Shown here: piece after piece, positions 33,319 to 45,925 of the stretch | Position numbering within the stretch: position 1 is the first letter of the stretch | Layout of the letters: every line of letters begins with the position of its first letter | Source: Zygnema cylindricum | Taxonomy: Eukaryota; Streptophyta; Zygnematophyceae; Zygnematales; Zygnemataceae | Length of the DNA stretch: 64,000 bases | Reading direction: 5' to 3' | Assembly (NCBI GenBank): GCA_037447655.1 | Contig: JBBHKE010002188.1 | Coordinates: 25,787 to 89,786 of the forward strand | The notes under the pieces: generated by a model | Told to the model about the DNA's origin: nothing | The model's input: only the letters and a program-made list of their open reading frames with translations | Databases searched by the model: none | Program-made: the position numbers and the translations under genes

Positions 33319-34142
33319 AGAGGTCGCAAACGGTCAACCGAAACCGTGACTGACCGTTAACCGACTGCACGCGCCGGATCTGGAATGGATTCGGTTGCCA
33401 AATTTTGAGGGCCTGGCGGCTGCGGTCGGTTGATTCACTGGAAAAAAAAACGGTCAGTTACAGTCAATCAACCAAAAAACCAAAAAAATGAAAAATTTGT
33501 ATTGTCCATACAATCCAACATTATTGTACTTTGTACTATTTGGTATCGTGGAAGTACGTGACATCATGATTAACGTCGCAAATCTGCCTCAATTGTAACA
33601 CTATTTTTTTCGCAAATCTTAGGGAATGCGACAAAGCGTCGTAAATCTGACACGGTTCACTTCGAATCGTTTTTAGACTATAGAAATTATTAGAGTAAAG
33701 TAAAAAATAACGTCATTCATTCAAATTTAGTGTCAGGAGACGTGGCAGATTATGGTCCATGTCCTTAAATAGTGTAATTTGTTATGCTTAAGGTATTAAT
33801 GTCAAAATTTTGGGGTGCCGATATAGAGTACATAAGGACAATAACGATTCACAGTGTAGTTCACTATTCATTTCACAAATCTTAGGGAACGCGACAAATC
33901 GTAATTATTGGCTTATTCATACGTCGTACATTAGAAAATTTTGTACTTTTTCGGTTACGGGCGGGCACGGTTAGTCGCGAGAAATCGAGTTTCGGTTAAC
34001 TTTTATTTTCGAAAACGCCGGTCGGTTAACGGTTAACAATTTTGGAGCGTGACATAACCCGGTCGGGCGTCGGTTACTCAGATTTATAAAAAAAAAAAAC
34101 GGTCGGTTTCGGTTATGTAAAAATTTGACTTTTGCGACCTCT
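33319..34142. mobile_element. Non-autonomous hAT-like element
   Basis: Ends AGAGGTCGCAAA and TTTGCGACCTCT form 12-bp terminal inverted repeats of hAT type. Flanks GAGCGAAACC and GAGCCGAACC are similar but not identical, so a target duplication is only possible. Its two sides are the reverse complements of the ends of the larger hAT element at 37252-42570, which suggests it is an internal-deletion derivative. Confidence 0.65.
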
Positions 34143-34978
34143 GAGCCGAACCCTAATTTCTTGTTCACCGATTTATGTAGAGAGAGGATTTGTCTTATTC
34201 TAAAATTTATATCAAAGATAGATTTCATATTTGCTCCTTAATGCTAGACAAGTAGATTTGCAAAAGTTAAGTGCATGTTTTTTGTTTTTTTCTTAAATAT
34301 CATTGATCGTTATCCTTTTGAATCCGCGAAGATTATCAGATTATGTCTAGAGGGATTTGTGTCCGCATCATCAAATTTTGTCGTGTCCGCATCATCAAAT
34401 CTTGTCGTGTCTGCATTCATTCCTCAAAGGCTCAAACAAATTCAAAGCCGGAAATTATTTGTCGTTTTGTTTTGTGAATGTACTCGATACCCTTGGCCCT
34501 TTCAGACACATTTGAAAAAAACGTTGAACTTTTGCTTACGCCGTCATCAATCAGAAGCTGCCAGTAATTATACGGAAATACATACTGGCGTTAGTTTTCA
34601 GGCCAATTTTGAATTTTCCATAAAGTCGTGCCAGTAAACTACAAAACTGTATCCATTGAATACGTGTTTATTTGAGTGGTATGACGTAGGCTTGTGTTCA
34701 GCAACTCGAGATTCGGAAATTGTCAAAGATTTTTCAAAAGTACAATCTGAATGTAAGATTTGTACAAGGATACAGTACAGTACAGTACAGTAATGTACCA
34801 TCTCATTGTAGGAACGAAAAAAATCGCAACCTTAAAACAAAAAAAATGAGCCGGCAAATCACGAAATGACAAAAAGATTGCAAAGGGACTGTCAGGATAG
34901 TTTCCGGTAAAGATTTTTTAGTGGATTTTGGTGAGCTGGCATCCACCCCCTGTCTGAAGTCCCATGACGTGTAATGTA
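34143..34978. other. Intergenic, no gene recognised
   Basis: AT-rich; a GTAC-rich run of CAGTA units lies at about 34770-34790. Nothing else is supported. Confidence 0.5.
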
Positions 34979-35596
34979 CACCGCGAATCGTAATTAAAGT
35001 AAATAGCGCTAATTCGGTCGCTCGAAATTTCGACTCTTTCACGTCAAATAGAGTAAATGATTCTAATTTTTTCATTATTCTAATTTAGGTATGGTTTAAT
35101 TAGCGTAAACAAATCTAATATAGGTTCGTTTTAAATAGTGTGGATTACGGACGACGTCCGACCGTGCAAAATTGTACTTTTATCAGTAAAAAGGTACAAA
35201 TAATGATTTAATAGAATCGCGCTCGCACGTGAAATCGCACTAAACAAAAAATCAATCACATCGAAAAAAAGCCGTTCGCACAACTCTCGTCCGTCGACAG
35301 CATCGTCGTCAGTGTGAACATTAACTGACATTCAGCGCGACAAATAGTACTAACGTCATAATGACGTCAAAACTATACGGACTGACAGATTTTGTTCGTC
35401 TACGTAATTTAGTGTTCATAATTTCAGCGCGGATAATTATTGCCGACAAAACCCAATATAGAGTACTTAAATAAATTAGAGTAAACTTCCTCTGTGAAAA
35501 AGTTATATCACATAAATTAGAGTTAATTACTCTAATTGTTTTTTTTTTAGTTTTTTTACTCTAATTTTTTCATTACTCTAATTACGATTCGCGGTG
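34979..35596. mobile_element. MITE, family A, long form
   Basis: Termini CACCGCGAATCGTAATTA and its inverted complement, with TA at 34977-34978 and 35597-35598 inside a restored GTAC target. It is 618 bp. Subterminal foldbacks of AATTAGAGTAA type are present; there is no transposase. The interior is shared with 37867-39223 and 57562-58058. Confidence 0.88.
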
Positions 35597-36702
35597 TACT
35601 GCATACACATGAAACAAAATTCTATAATCCTGGTGTCAAGACCGTACAGGCTTGTAGCTACAGCACCCATCGTCCTCCTTGAGGGAGTTGGTCATCTACG
35701 GTAAGGAATGGAGCGATTGCTTTGTGGATGCGGAAACAAAGAAAATCAAACCGACCTACGTTTTTGTCTGGACACTTGGAGAATCCTGTCCGATTATTAA
35801 TAGAGGTGTTTCTTTTAGAAAACGAAAAATCAGACAGCACGAGATGGTACGGAACGTTCGGCACGCGGGTGTGGCATATGAAACCGATTCTTTGAAGTGG
35901 TACTGTACTTTGGATTTTACAGAAGATAATTCGTACGATTTTGCAGAGTTCCAATGTGCGAAAAATGAAATCGTACGTTTGACATGTGACGGTCGTAGAC
36001 GTAAGTGAAACATGTGACGGTTGAAGACGACTACGAAACTTTCGATAATCGGTGACGTCTACAAAAACAGCGACGGTTGTAGACGTTTACAACGCTGTTC
36101 GTTATTGGTGTTGAAGATTTCTCGTCACTTTACAAACATTTTTTTTCGTGCACAATTGTCGGGATGTCAATCGGAAACCGCCAATAAGAAGGTGAAAAAA
36201 AAAAAACTAGGATTTCCTTTTAGCACTTTAGTAATGTCATTCTTTTTTTTCAATAAAAAAATAATTTTATCGTCAATAGTTTGTCGGCATACTAAATCTA
36301 AAACTATTATTTGCTGTTCAAGTGATACTTTAACTAAAATCTCCTCGCAAGGTGTTTTTTGTTGAAGTTTTTTTATGAGCTGGATTCGCGTGCCCGTGGG
36401 TCGAAAAGATTGAAACGCCAAAATGAATACAAAAGATGACAAAATTGGAGTGTGTGGTGGAAGCAAGCTTTTCGTACGGAAAAACATTTTACCGTTGCGA
36501 AGTGAATTTTTGGTGACAACGACAAAAATATCATTTTACACGTGGGCACACCTCCTTAGCTTTACACGCACAAAATTGCTATTCTTATGTATTTCAACAT
36601 AAGCGAGTGGATTTTCATTGGATTGCATTAATGACACATACCATCGGACCGACGAAAAACTTGCTCCCCGTTGGAGCGACAACAAAGAAGTGTAAAAAAA
36701 TA
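35597..36702. other. Intergenic, relic of a family C MITE
   Basis: No gene. At about 36088-36195 there is a left end (TTCGTTATTGGTGTTGAA) and interior (GTCAATCGGAAACCGCC) of the family C foldback MITE, without a right end. Confidence 0.5.
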
Positions 36703-36892
36703 CACCGTTAATTATGCTAAAAAAACATCGCCACTCCGTGCACACATGCCGGAATATCAAACCGAAGCCGCCAATAGGAAGGTGCGAATCTTGCCTTCCA
36801 ATAGCAGCCATCGGTTGACAACCCAACAAGTGTGAATGGGAAAAAGATGTTTCAACGAGACAAAATATCAGCACTAATAACGATAGGCGGTG
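36703..36892. mobile_element. MITE, family C (foldback type)
   Basis: 190 bp with TA at 36701-36702 and 36893-36894. The ends CACCGTTAATTATGCT and its inverted partner AGCACTAATAACGATAGG are related to family A. The two halves pair (CCGCCAATAGGAAGG against CCTTCCAATAGCAGC), so the whole element can fold into a hairpin. Confidence 0.75.
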
Positions 36893-37866
36893 TAATATCA
36901 ATTACGATAATACGTTTGGCAGGGGTTCCTGAAAAAACGAATCGCAATACTGTAGAAATATTATTAGGTTAGAAAAAATTGGTGTTACTGACGCTCTTCT
37001 AAGTTCAATGACCTAAAGCTAACAAAACCTGGATACTTTTTAATGTAGTTGTGTATCGGTAGATTTCCCATTGTGAAAAAATCCTATCCGATATTATCAG
37101 GTTTCGAATGGTGAGGGGCCAAATATATATTTTTGGGATTTTTGACGATATGCCAAAGAGGGCTCACAATCTTGTTCATGAACAATAGTACAAGACCCGA
37201 ACGGATTTACCGCACTAATCTCTATTGGCATATCGATACAATACATTGGTCAGAGGTCGCAAAAGTCAAAATTTTACATAACCGACACCGACCGTTTTTT
37301 TTTTTTCAAAATATGAGTAACCGCACCCGACCGGGTTATGTCACGCTCCAAAATTGTTAACTGAACCGACCGGCGTTTACGAAAATACAAATTAACCGAA
37401 TCTCGATTTCTCGCGAATAACCGTGCCCCTCGGCAACCGAAAAAGTACAAAATTAACCAATGTACGACATATGAAAGCCAATAATTACGATTTGTCGCGT
37501 TCCCTAAGATTTGCGAAATGAATAGTGTACTACCGTGTCAGATTTGCGACACTTTGTCGTGTTCCCTATGATTTGCGAAATGAATAGCTTACTACAGTAC
37601 CGCGTCAGATTTGCGACGCTAATCATGATGTCACGTACTTCCACGATACCAAAGAGTACAAAGTATTATGACGTTTTCACTACCGATTTGTAAAAACGCA
37701 CTCTGCCAAAATGTACAGTTTCACGTCATTATGATGTTTGCACTACGCGGTTTGTGAAAACGCAGGTACATCATAACGACATTTATTACATCATTTTTTG
37801 TACTTTTTCCGATAATACAATACAGTTCTGTACGTTAGCCACACTATTTAAAATGGCACAATACTA

Positions 37867-39223
37867 CACCGCGAATCGTAATTAGAGTAAATTACTCTAA
37901 TTCGGTCTCTCGAAATTTCGAGTCTATCACATCAAATAGAGTAAACGATTCTAATTTTTTCATTATTCTAATTTAGTGAAGTTAAATTAGGGTGGCGTCC
38001 CATCAGGAAATTCTGTAATCGTACGAACAACATTACAGAATGCTACACTTTGAACGCTGTTCTCTCGCGGAGAGTCTGTAATCCACCTGCTTAAAAATGA
38101 GTGGTACCACGTAAGATAAGATCGTATATTGAAAATCGTCAAATATTTTTTACACCGACCAACTTCAACTCGAAATCTTCATTTGCATACCATGTACGTG
38201 CGGACCAGGGCATTGTACCACACACATTTTGTACTCTTCTCAAACGCTTGTCAGATGCCAGTTCATTATTTTTAGGGTATCTGCTTTTTCGCGTGACGAA
38301 TGAGTGCTTCCACAAATAGTGTGATGAATGGCCGGTAACAAAAATCGCGCGACGAAAGCTCGTTACGAGATCACTTTCGTGATTTCCGTTGAATTTTTTA
38401 ATGTATATATCATGTGCGATTTTTTTTTTTTTCCGTTGGTTGCGGACTTGACACGGACATTCATTATCCAACGTGTCGCGGCTCAATTTTTTCTGTAAAT
38501 GGTGATGTACCTCCTCGAGGTACATCATCATTTACAAAAACTTTCGAAGCGAATGCTTCTCGAAAAAACATCCAACGGTCACTGTTAACTCTCAGACCTT
38601 TGGAGAATATTGGCAAGATTCTCTGTAATGTTGTTCGCGTATAAAAACAAAATAAGAGGTACGCCATAGTACGAAGAAGTCCAGATTTCTGTAAACAACC
38701 TCACTTTTCGTCTGATGGAACGCCACCCTTAGCGTACAAAATTGTAATATAGGTTCGTTTTAAATAGTGTGGAATACGGACGACGTTCGACCGTGCAAAA
38801 TTGTACTTTTTTAAGTAAAAAGTTACAAATAATGATTTAATAGAATCGTGCTCACATGTGAAATCGCACTAAACCAAAAATCAATCACATCGAAAAAAAG
38901 TTGTTCGCATAATTCTCGTCAGTCGACAGCATCGTCGTCAGTGTGAACACTAACTGACATTCAGCGCGACAAATATTACTAACGTCATAACGGCGTCAAA
39001 CTTATACGGACTGACAGATTGTGTATGTCTACGTAATTTAGTGTACATAATCTCAGCGCGGAAATTTATTGCCGACGTAACCCAATATAGAGTACTTAAA
39101 TAAATTAGAGTAAACTTCCTCTGTGAAAAAGTTATATCACATAAATTAGAGTTCATTACTCTAATTGTGATTTTTGGTTTTTTTACTCTAACTTTTTTAT
39201 TACTCTAATTACGATTCGCGGTG
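37867..39223. mobile_element. MITE, family A, long form, split by a nested element
   Basis: TA at 37865-37866 and 39224-39225. Removing the nested 739-bp element and its TTA duplication leaves 615 bp, nearly the size and sequence of 34979-35596. Confidence 0.88.
37990..38728. mobile_element. Harbinger/Tourist-like MITE nested in a family A MITE
   Basis: Left GGGTGGCGTCCCATCAG and right CTGATGGAACGCCACCC ends are inverted, with perfect TTA duplications (37987-37989 and 38729-38731). No transposase. An internal hairpin with 20-nt arms and a 3-nt loop lies at 38494-38536. Confidence 0.88.
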
Positions 39224-39520
39224 TAGAGTCGTTAACGCTGATTCAAAGAGTACCTTGAATAATGTAAAGAAAAATTTAGAGTTATTTACTCTTTTTAAGG
39301 TTTTTGGGTCAAAATTTGTGGTGACGGAATTAGCGTTAATAACGCTAATTACGATTCGTGGTGTAGTGTAAATGGAAAATTATGATTAATAATACTATTT
39401 AATGCAAGGAGACGTGGCAGGTTATAGTCCACGTATTAAAATATTGTTGTTAACTATATTTTGTGATTTTCGGCTATAAGTAGTAGTGACTTATCAATAC
39501 TAATAACAATGATTGGTGTA
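39224..39520. repeat. Truncated family A relics
   Basis: A right end without a left partner stops at about 39363 (ACGATTCGTGGTG then TA). A second stops at about 39518 (AACAATGATTGGTG then TA) and holds the GACGTGGCAGGTTATAGTCC internal motif. Confidence 0.6.
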
Positions 39521-39974
39521 GTGGTACATCTCCCTTTGCAAAAAAACAGCTCGTGTACCTCTTCTTTTTACTATTTTGTCTTTTTGCAATCTCCCTTTAC
39601 GAATATTTTTTTTCCTCGACAATCACCTCCTTCAAGGGATTTGTTCCTAATTTTGCGTGTAACTCTTAGATTAATGCTTAAACCCTTATATTAATGTTTA
39701 TTCTCTCGCAAATCTATTTTTTTTCGCGACAATTTTCGGATGGTTTTTCTTTCGGCTACGATGCCATGTTATGAATTATGCAAAAAAGGTAATTTTTCAA
39801 TTATGTATGTTTAAAAAAAAAATCATAGTTTTCACATATAAAATCAATTGACAAAACACACATTGTGATGAGCAAAAAAAACAAAATAAAAAATTGTAGT
39901 ATCAAATATAGAAATAAACAAATAACAACCTCGTTATATTTTCGACTCTATTGTACAAATTCTCAACCTCAAAC

Positions 39975-41980
39975 TTAAAACTACACAAAAATCTATAAAT
40001 CTCTTTTTTTTTCCACCATTCAAGTATGTTAAAGTTCAATCTTTCATTATTGGTTAATTTCAAATCAAAATAACGTTTCATTTCGACGTTAACGAGCGTT
40101 TTTTTGTTGGTGGTAATAAAAACCTCATTTTCCTCTTCGCTCTCACCAAAAAAATTGTGGAAACCCTCTTTACTTTGCGATATTTTTCGTTTTTTTGTGA
40201 TACGTTGAGGACTACCGAAATCAACGTCATCACCGAGGTCGTTTGCGAGTTCTCAAAGTTTGACCCTTGCGCTTTCAATTTCGGTTTTCGATACCCCAAT
40301 TATTTCAAGCTTGTGTTTTTGTCGGGGATCTAAGAGAGCCGCGACAATATGATACTCATGAAGGCCCCACTTCGGTAGTGCAAATTTCACAAAAAATTGT
40401 TTCGATTTTTGCAAGTTTACGGAATCGGCGGGGCATTCTTTTTCACCGTCATTGTAAGATGTTTTTCTTATCTTACAATGGTTATGGAGAGACGATAGTT
40501 CAAACAAAACCAAATGTAAAGTTGGTTCTTTTAATTTTTCCAATTTTAGGGTCGCTTCTTGGAACCTTTCAAAAAATCGTATAAGTTCGGTAAGGTGAGT
40601 CTTATCGATACAAGGAAAAAGTATCAAAATTTTATTTTTGCTTGAGCGGTTGGTCCTGTCTCATTGAATGCATCGTAAATACTTTTAAGCATTCGGAGCA
40701 AAGAATTCCACCGCGTTGGGTTTTCTTGTTTTAAACTGTTTTTCAAAAGTTTTTGTAAATTACTCTGTTTGAAAAAAGTGACCAATGATTTACACTCGTC
40801 AATTAGATAAAAAAAATCAAGAACTTCCACATCGTATTTGCCTTTTTTAGAAGTTCCGCTCTTATTCAAGATCGTTGTCACAATTGTTGCAATTTTATAG
40901 TCCGCGCAAGGTATCCAAGTAAACATACTCGGTAGACTTTCAGTCGCACATATGTTAGAGCCACTATAAGTCACGACAACCCAAAGATAAAAATTAGACA
41001 TTTCAAAATAGGTCAAATTATGTTTGAAAGCCGTTAAAACATTTTATGCGGTGTGTGTTTCCTCCGAAAAATGATCAACTTTTAGCGTCCGTAACACTTT
41101 GTCAATAAAGTGAGCGGTTATTGACATGAATAAGGTTCTTTTTATTGTGTTGGTCCAGATATCGGTCGACAAAAATATTGTTATCGATATTTTCTTTAAG
41201 TTTTGGGATGATCAAACTACGAATATCTTTCGCAAAATATATAATGTAGTTTTTTACGCTATTGACGGACGGGAGTAGTTGGTCGATGTCAACACTTTTG
41301 TTGGACGAAACACCAACATCAAACAATGTTTGACAAAATGCTTGAAAACATGGGGAAAAAAAAACAATAAGAAAATATCATACAATTACTAACCATGACT
41401 AATAAAAAAGGTTTCTACCGAAATGATTATTTTTTTATGGAAAGACAAATAAAATCAACATCATGACAAACTAAGCTCAAATATATAAATTTATGAACAA
41501 AACAAGTTATAATGACATATGTACTAAAGCCATCTTAAATAGAATTTAGAATAAATCTCACCTGAACGTCTACTATCGAAAATGGTCGAAGGTCCTCACA
41601 ACACATCAACGCCACCATTTTCGCATTTTTTTTTCGGTCACTCGTTTTCGCATCCGTTTCTGAAAGAAACTTACGAATAAGTCCTTTTTAATTATCCATG
41701 TCCGCCAAATCTAAACATGTGTGAGTGTTGATTGTTAAGTACCGTTTGCTGACTTGTATTGATAAACTATGAAAAATGTATTAAAAGCCACAAAACCTAC
41801 CCCCTTTACCATGTATTTGTTTGATGTTTTAACTTCATATACATGTTCAATTTGTTTCCAACAATTTGAAGTGGCCTTGTTTTCTTTGACTAGGTAATAC
41901 TGAGCAATTTCACCATTTTTTTGTTTTTGAATTTCGTTTTGGATTTTAGTTTTAAGGGAAGCGAGGATGTTTTTCTCCAT
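39975..41980 (-). pseudogene. hAT-family transposase, broken (copy 2)
   Basis: Minus-strand hAT transposase. An N-terminal BED-like piece starts at 41980 (MEKNILASL, later NCWKQIEHVYEV) and ends at a possible donor (GTAGGT near 41800), so an intron is possible. Downstream: STDIWTNTIKR and SITAHFIDK (41040-41170), a central block with SLKQENPTRWNSLLRML (40624-41016), ALLDPRQKHKLEIIG (about 40320) and a dimerisation tail ending EMKRYFDLK, then ILEWWKKK (about 39990-40080). Lesions: a TAA in THTA-stop-NVLTAF near 41045 and several frame changes. It differs clearly from hAT copy 1 at 10731. Confidence 0.82.
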
Positions 41981-42570
41981 TTTAGTGTATGACTAAGTTT
42001 TGTTTGAATTGTGGTCTAGTTTCTCTAACTTAAATAGGAATTCAATTTATCGATTTATTGTGTGACACATGTGAGTAAGCCAATAATTATGATTAATCGT
42101 GGGAAATTGACGTAATAGTTTGTTGTTCACTAATTTACTAACCAATAATTACTACATGTCGCATGACATTGACATAATAATATGATATATTTGTGGAAAC
42201 ACAGTATAAAATGCATAATTATCACTTTGCAATAATGTACGACGTATGAATTAGCCAATAATTACGATTTGTCACGTCCCCTAAGATTTGCGAAATGAAT
42301 AGTGTTACTACAGTACCCTGTCAGATTTGCGGTGCTAATCATGATGTCACGTACTTCCACGATACCAAAGAGTACAAAGTACAAAAACGTTGGATTATAG
42401 GGACAATACAAAATTTTATTTTTTGGTTGAGCGACCATAACCGACTTTTTTTTTTCTTCTGGTGAATCAACCGACCGTAACCGCCCGACCCCCAAAATTT
42501 GGCAACCGAATCCTTTCTTGATCCGGTGCGGGCGGTCGGTCACGGTTTCGGTTGACCGTTTGCGACCTCT

Positions 42571-42898
42571 AATCAAAGGCCCCTTGCCGATATCGATATG
42601 TACTTAATTATGGATACCCGATAACTGATATCTCGCTTTGATATATCGAGAAGCTCAATGCCTTTATGTTTTCCAATATACCTACCGATATGTCTTAACC
42701 ACAATATATCGAGTCGACGTTAGTATACGGTCACATTATTTTCGGTCTACAGCTGTACGGACCCCCAACTTCCACCAAATATATCGCAATATGTTTTTTT
42801 GGTTCCGAAGCGATATATCAAACCCTCTACCCGTTCGATAATCGATACATAGAATATCGAACTTATCGCGAAGGTAATTTTGACTATATACAACATTA
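42571..42898. other. Intergenic, no gene recognised
   Basis: Rich in ATATCGA/CGATAT words resembling the interior of the TGTATCGG-ended repeats near 46231 and 37045. No ends can be defined. Confidence 0.45.
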
Positions 42899-43399
42899 CA
42901 CTGTGAATCGCAATTAGTAATAACGCTAATTCAACGCCCCAAATTTTGACCCTCGAACCTAGAATATAATTAATAATTATAATTGTTTTCTTTTGTTAAA
43001 ATGATTTTTTTTTAATTAAAAAGCACGATGGTAAACCATCAGAGTCTGAGGGTACAAAAGGGGTGGCATGGCCGAAACTGAAAAACTACCAGCAAGGGAA
43101 TAAAATAACAGCAGAACAAAAACAAAAAGGAAAACAACAAGGAAAATAAACGCACCCAAACGCAAAATGAAAAGCACGGCAACTGACTAAACCAAAACTA
43201 CAACCCCAACCCCAACCCAATTAGATAACTACGAAAAGCAACCACATAAGTCCCCCCATCCCGAGGGAGCACGTTGAGGGCGTTCCGGAACCCGACAACG
43301 ATCCATAGCTGTAACAATGGATCGGAGGAGAAGAGAAGCTTGCACTCGTTGTAAAGCCACAGATAAGCGTTGACGATAAAAAGAAGTAAGGACCGAAAG

Positions 43400-44536
43400 A
43401 GGATGGTTCCCAGGTCCTCAGCGCTCGAAAGCACGTCGAGCGCAAGTACGGAGAAACTCGTCCATTGCAACACCCAGACAACCAAAGATCTCGACCGCCA
43501 TTGGAATAAAGTCATCCATAGGGTCCTGGTGGGCATAATCACGCTCCTTCACCTTAGCGGCATCACGAGCCGCCACCCCAACATGTCGAGCCGCCTGACC
43601 AACAATTGTAGCTGAAGTAGGGTTCGCCAAAACAATATCACCGAAGATGCGACGGGCACCATCAAGCAAAACAGCATTGATCCGACGCTTGGGAATAATA
43701 TGAGAAACCTCCCGACGCACAGAAAAGCCCCCCTCTTAAGCGATAGTCGCAACGGCATCGCGAATAGTGTCGTGCGCCTGGATCAAATCTCCCCCATGGG
43801 AGCAACAAAGCAAGTGGACACCATCGGGCCCCAAGACGCGACCACAGGCACAAACAAGAGAGCTAAGTAAATGAGGATAGGGGAGGCCAAGGCGAAACCG
43901 GAGGGCGGTGGTGAACTGAGCCGGTGAGAATCGGAGAGTGGACAAAATCAATGTAGCCAAAAGCGAAGACCTAGAACCAGATCCACCACAAGAGAGAAGA
44001 CGGGCACGCGAAGAATCGGAGGGAAGCGGCTTGAAAAGATCGGATTTAATGGCGGCGACAACCCGATCAGAAATCGATTCATGGACACGCTCAACAGATT
44101 TTGTAACAAGAGTGAAGAAAATTTGCACATCCACTAGGTCATGGGGAGGAAGAGAATGTGACGCGTCCAATAGAGATCGCTGGAAGGCGAACACACCGTG
44201 TGAAACCCGGGGGATAACAGTAGCTAGAACGGGGTTGTCCCCATCCAAGAAACAAGAAACAAGAGTGGAGGCAATAAGACACCAACTTCCCAAATAAGCA
44301 GCAAGAGCAACACGAGCAGTGGATAATAGACCCAACCCCCCAGTAGAGACGGGGAGGGATGCCTGAATGCGAGCCGATGGCCCAGACTCGTGATCAAATG
44401 CCCCACGACCTAATAGAGTGTGGAGGATGTCCATGAGGTGATCGTCAAAAACCAAGAGAGAGGAGATAAATGTCGGAGTGGGAGGGGAAGTACGAGTAAG
44501 GTAAGAAGGGCGGTGGGGAAAACACTTGGTTAACAT
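43400..44536 (-). pseudogene. LINE C-terminal region: zinc-binding and restriction-like endonuclease
   Basis: Contains SLPVSTGGLGL, then a Cys/His cluster (CACGRVLGPDGVHLLCCSHGG followed by HDTIRDA at 43736-43870). After a TAA at 43736 it continues with RRINAVLLDGARRIFGDIVLANPTS and AKVKERDYAH, then FIPMAVEIFGCLG (43418-43720). The D...K-x-K-x-x-Y arrangement and FxPxAVExFG fit the restriction-like endonuclease of R2/R4/Dong-type LINEs, which nicks the target DNA. Some catalytic residues may be altered. Confidence 0.75.
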
Positions 44537-44579
44537 AGCAAAAGCAACTTGGGGATCAAGAAGGTGAGGAAGATCGTCT

Positions 44580-45470
44580 ACTTGGGCCAGATCTGTAAAG
44601 CATCATGAAGGAATTGGGTCACGAAAGTATCCGAACCAAGGGGGCAACCAAGCACCCGAATGCCATCGGAGGGAGAAGGGGTTTGAAAACCAAGAGGGGG
44701 AGTAAACGAAAGTGGAATATCCTAAGGAGACCAAATAACACACTTTGACGGTTGGACTGAAAGGTTGAGTTCGGCTAACGTTCCTTGAAAAAATCATAAG
44801 CCAACACGACTTGTTCTCTGGGCCCAATAATGTGCGTATCATCTGCGACCGAAGGGAATGTGGCTGCGAAGGCGCGAAGGGCCCGGTAATGGGCGAGGGC
44901 GAACAAAGGTCCGCCGAGAAGGTCGCCTTAGCGAGTGCCAGTAGCAGAGGAGAGAGGAATGAGATCACCATCGGCCGGGAAGGAAAGGCTGCTTGTCAAA
45001 GAATAGAAAGCCCTCACAAAGGGGGATAATTGGACAATCGGAGATGGAGCCGCCATAAGCTCTGAAATAATCACGTTCCGATCCACCGTATTAAAGGCAT
45101 TGGAAACGTCGACCTGAAGGACCAACCAATCCGGATGTACATCCAACAAAGCCCGAATCCCATGGACCACGGCCTCACAACCCCCTTTCGTGGCCACTCC
45201 AAACTGATGAGGAGAAAAATAATCATTGAAAGCTGATTGGAGCTGGAGACATATCGCACGAGCCACCAATCTATATAAAACCTCTCCCACGGCGATAGGG
45301 CGGATCCCACCATTAGGTTTGGCGACTGCCACTAGGCGGGACACCGTGAGAAGATCACAAATCTGAGGGGGAACATCCCCACTAGCAATAATAGAACATA
45401 CTCGAAAGAACACATCAAACCCTCGGGCACCCGATTCAGGGGGCAAAACATCACGAAACAACTCATACAC
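44580..45470 (-). pseudogene. LINE reverse transcriptase, broken
   Basis: RT motifs in order: PNGGIRPIAVGEVLYRL, HQFGVATKGGCEAVVHG, motif A with Asp (LQVDVSNAFNTVDR), the region before and in motif B (TGTR, stop, GDLLGGPLFALAHYR) and motif C (PSVADDTHIIG, 44822-44850). Lesions: TAA where Gln is usual before GDLLGG (about 44931), a one-base frameshift after FFKER (about 44780) and another stop after CVIWSP (about 44723). It would copy LINE RNA at the nicked target. Confidence 0.87.
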
Positions 45471-45925
45471 TGTGCCCGAGGGGCCCCCCGCTATTATGTT
45501 AAAATAGGTACTGTTTAATTAGCGTTAATAACTATAACTTGAACGGTTTTTAAATAATGTAGTGTACGAAATGTGTCAATCCGTACTAAAACTGCTCGTT
45601 ATTCCGAAAAATATATAGAAATACTGTCAGATGAAGGCGTCGACACGCGAAAGTGAGTGCGTCTACACGGAAAAGCGCACTCAGATTTGATTCCCAGAAA
45701 TAAACTCGGGGAGAAATCACGCGTACCTGTTCTCAGACGTTCAAACGTCGACAATGTGAACACAGGCTATACCGGCTACACTATGCGGAAAATGTACCCA
45801 AATTAGAATTTATGCATAAATTAGAGTTATTTTTTTCTTGGCGAAAGGTCGTTAAACCCGAATTAGAGTTAATAACACTGTTATTTACACTAATTATTTT
45901 TTAACGCTATTAGCAATTCACGGTG

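Larger units (their letters stand above)
37252..42570 (-). mobile_element. hAT element with transposase, invaded by nested MITEs
   Basis: The left end AGAGGTCGCAAA and right end TTTGCGACCTCT enclose a minus-strand hAT transposase relic. A 190-bp subterminal block (37465-37660) is directly repeated at 42235-42378. No 8-bp target duplication is found (left flank CATTGGTC, right flank AATCAAAG), so the ends could belong to two overlapping insertions. Confidence 0.55.
43003..45496 (-). mobile_element. Non-LTR retrotransposon (RLE-type LINE), 5'-truncated
   Basis: A 9-bp target duplication TGTTAAAAT flanks it exactly (42994-43002 and 45497-45505). The 3' end on the minus strand ends in an A-rich tail (poly-T at 43005-43013). 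At 2.49 kb it lacks any N-terminal part, the usual 5' truncation of target-primed reverse transcription. A more decayed sibling lies at 1040-3160. Confidence 0.92.
42899..45925. mobile_element. Family A-like TIR element split by a LINE
   Basis: Left CACTGTGAATCGC and right GCAATTCACGGTG ends with TA at 42897-42898 and 45926-45927. Removing the LINE and one 9-bp target copy leaves about 524 bp, in the size range of family A. No transposase. Confidence 0.72.
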
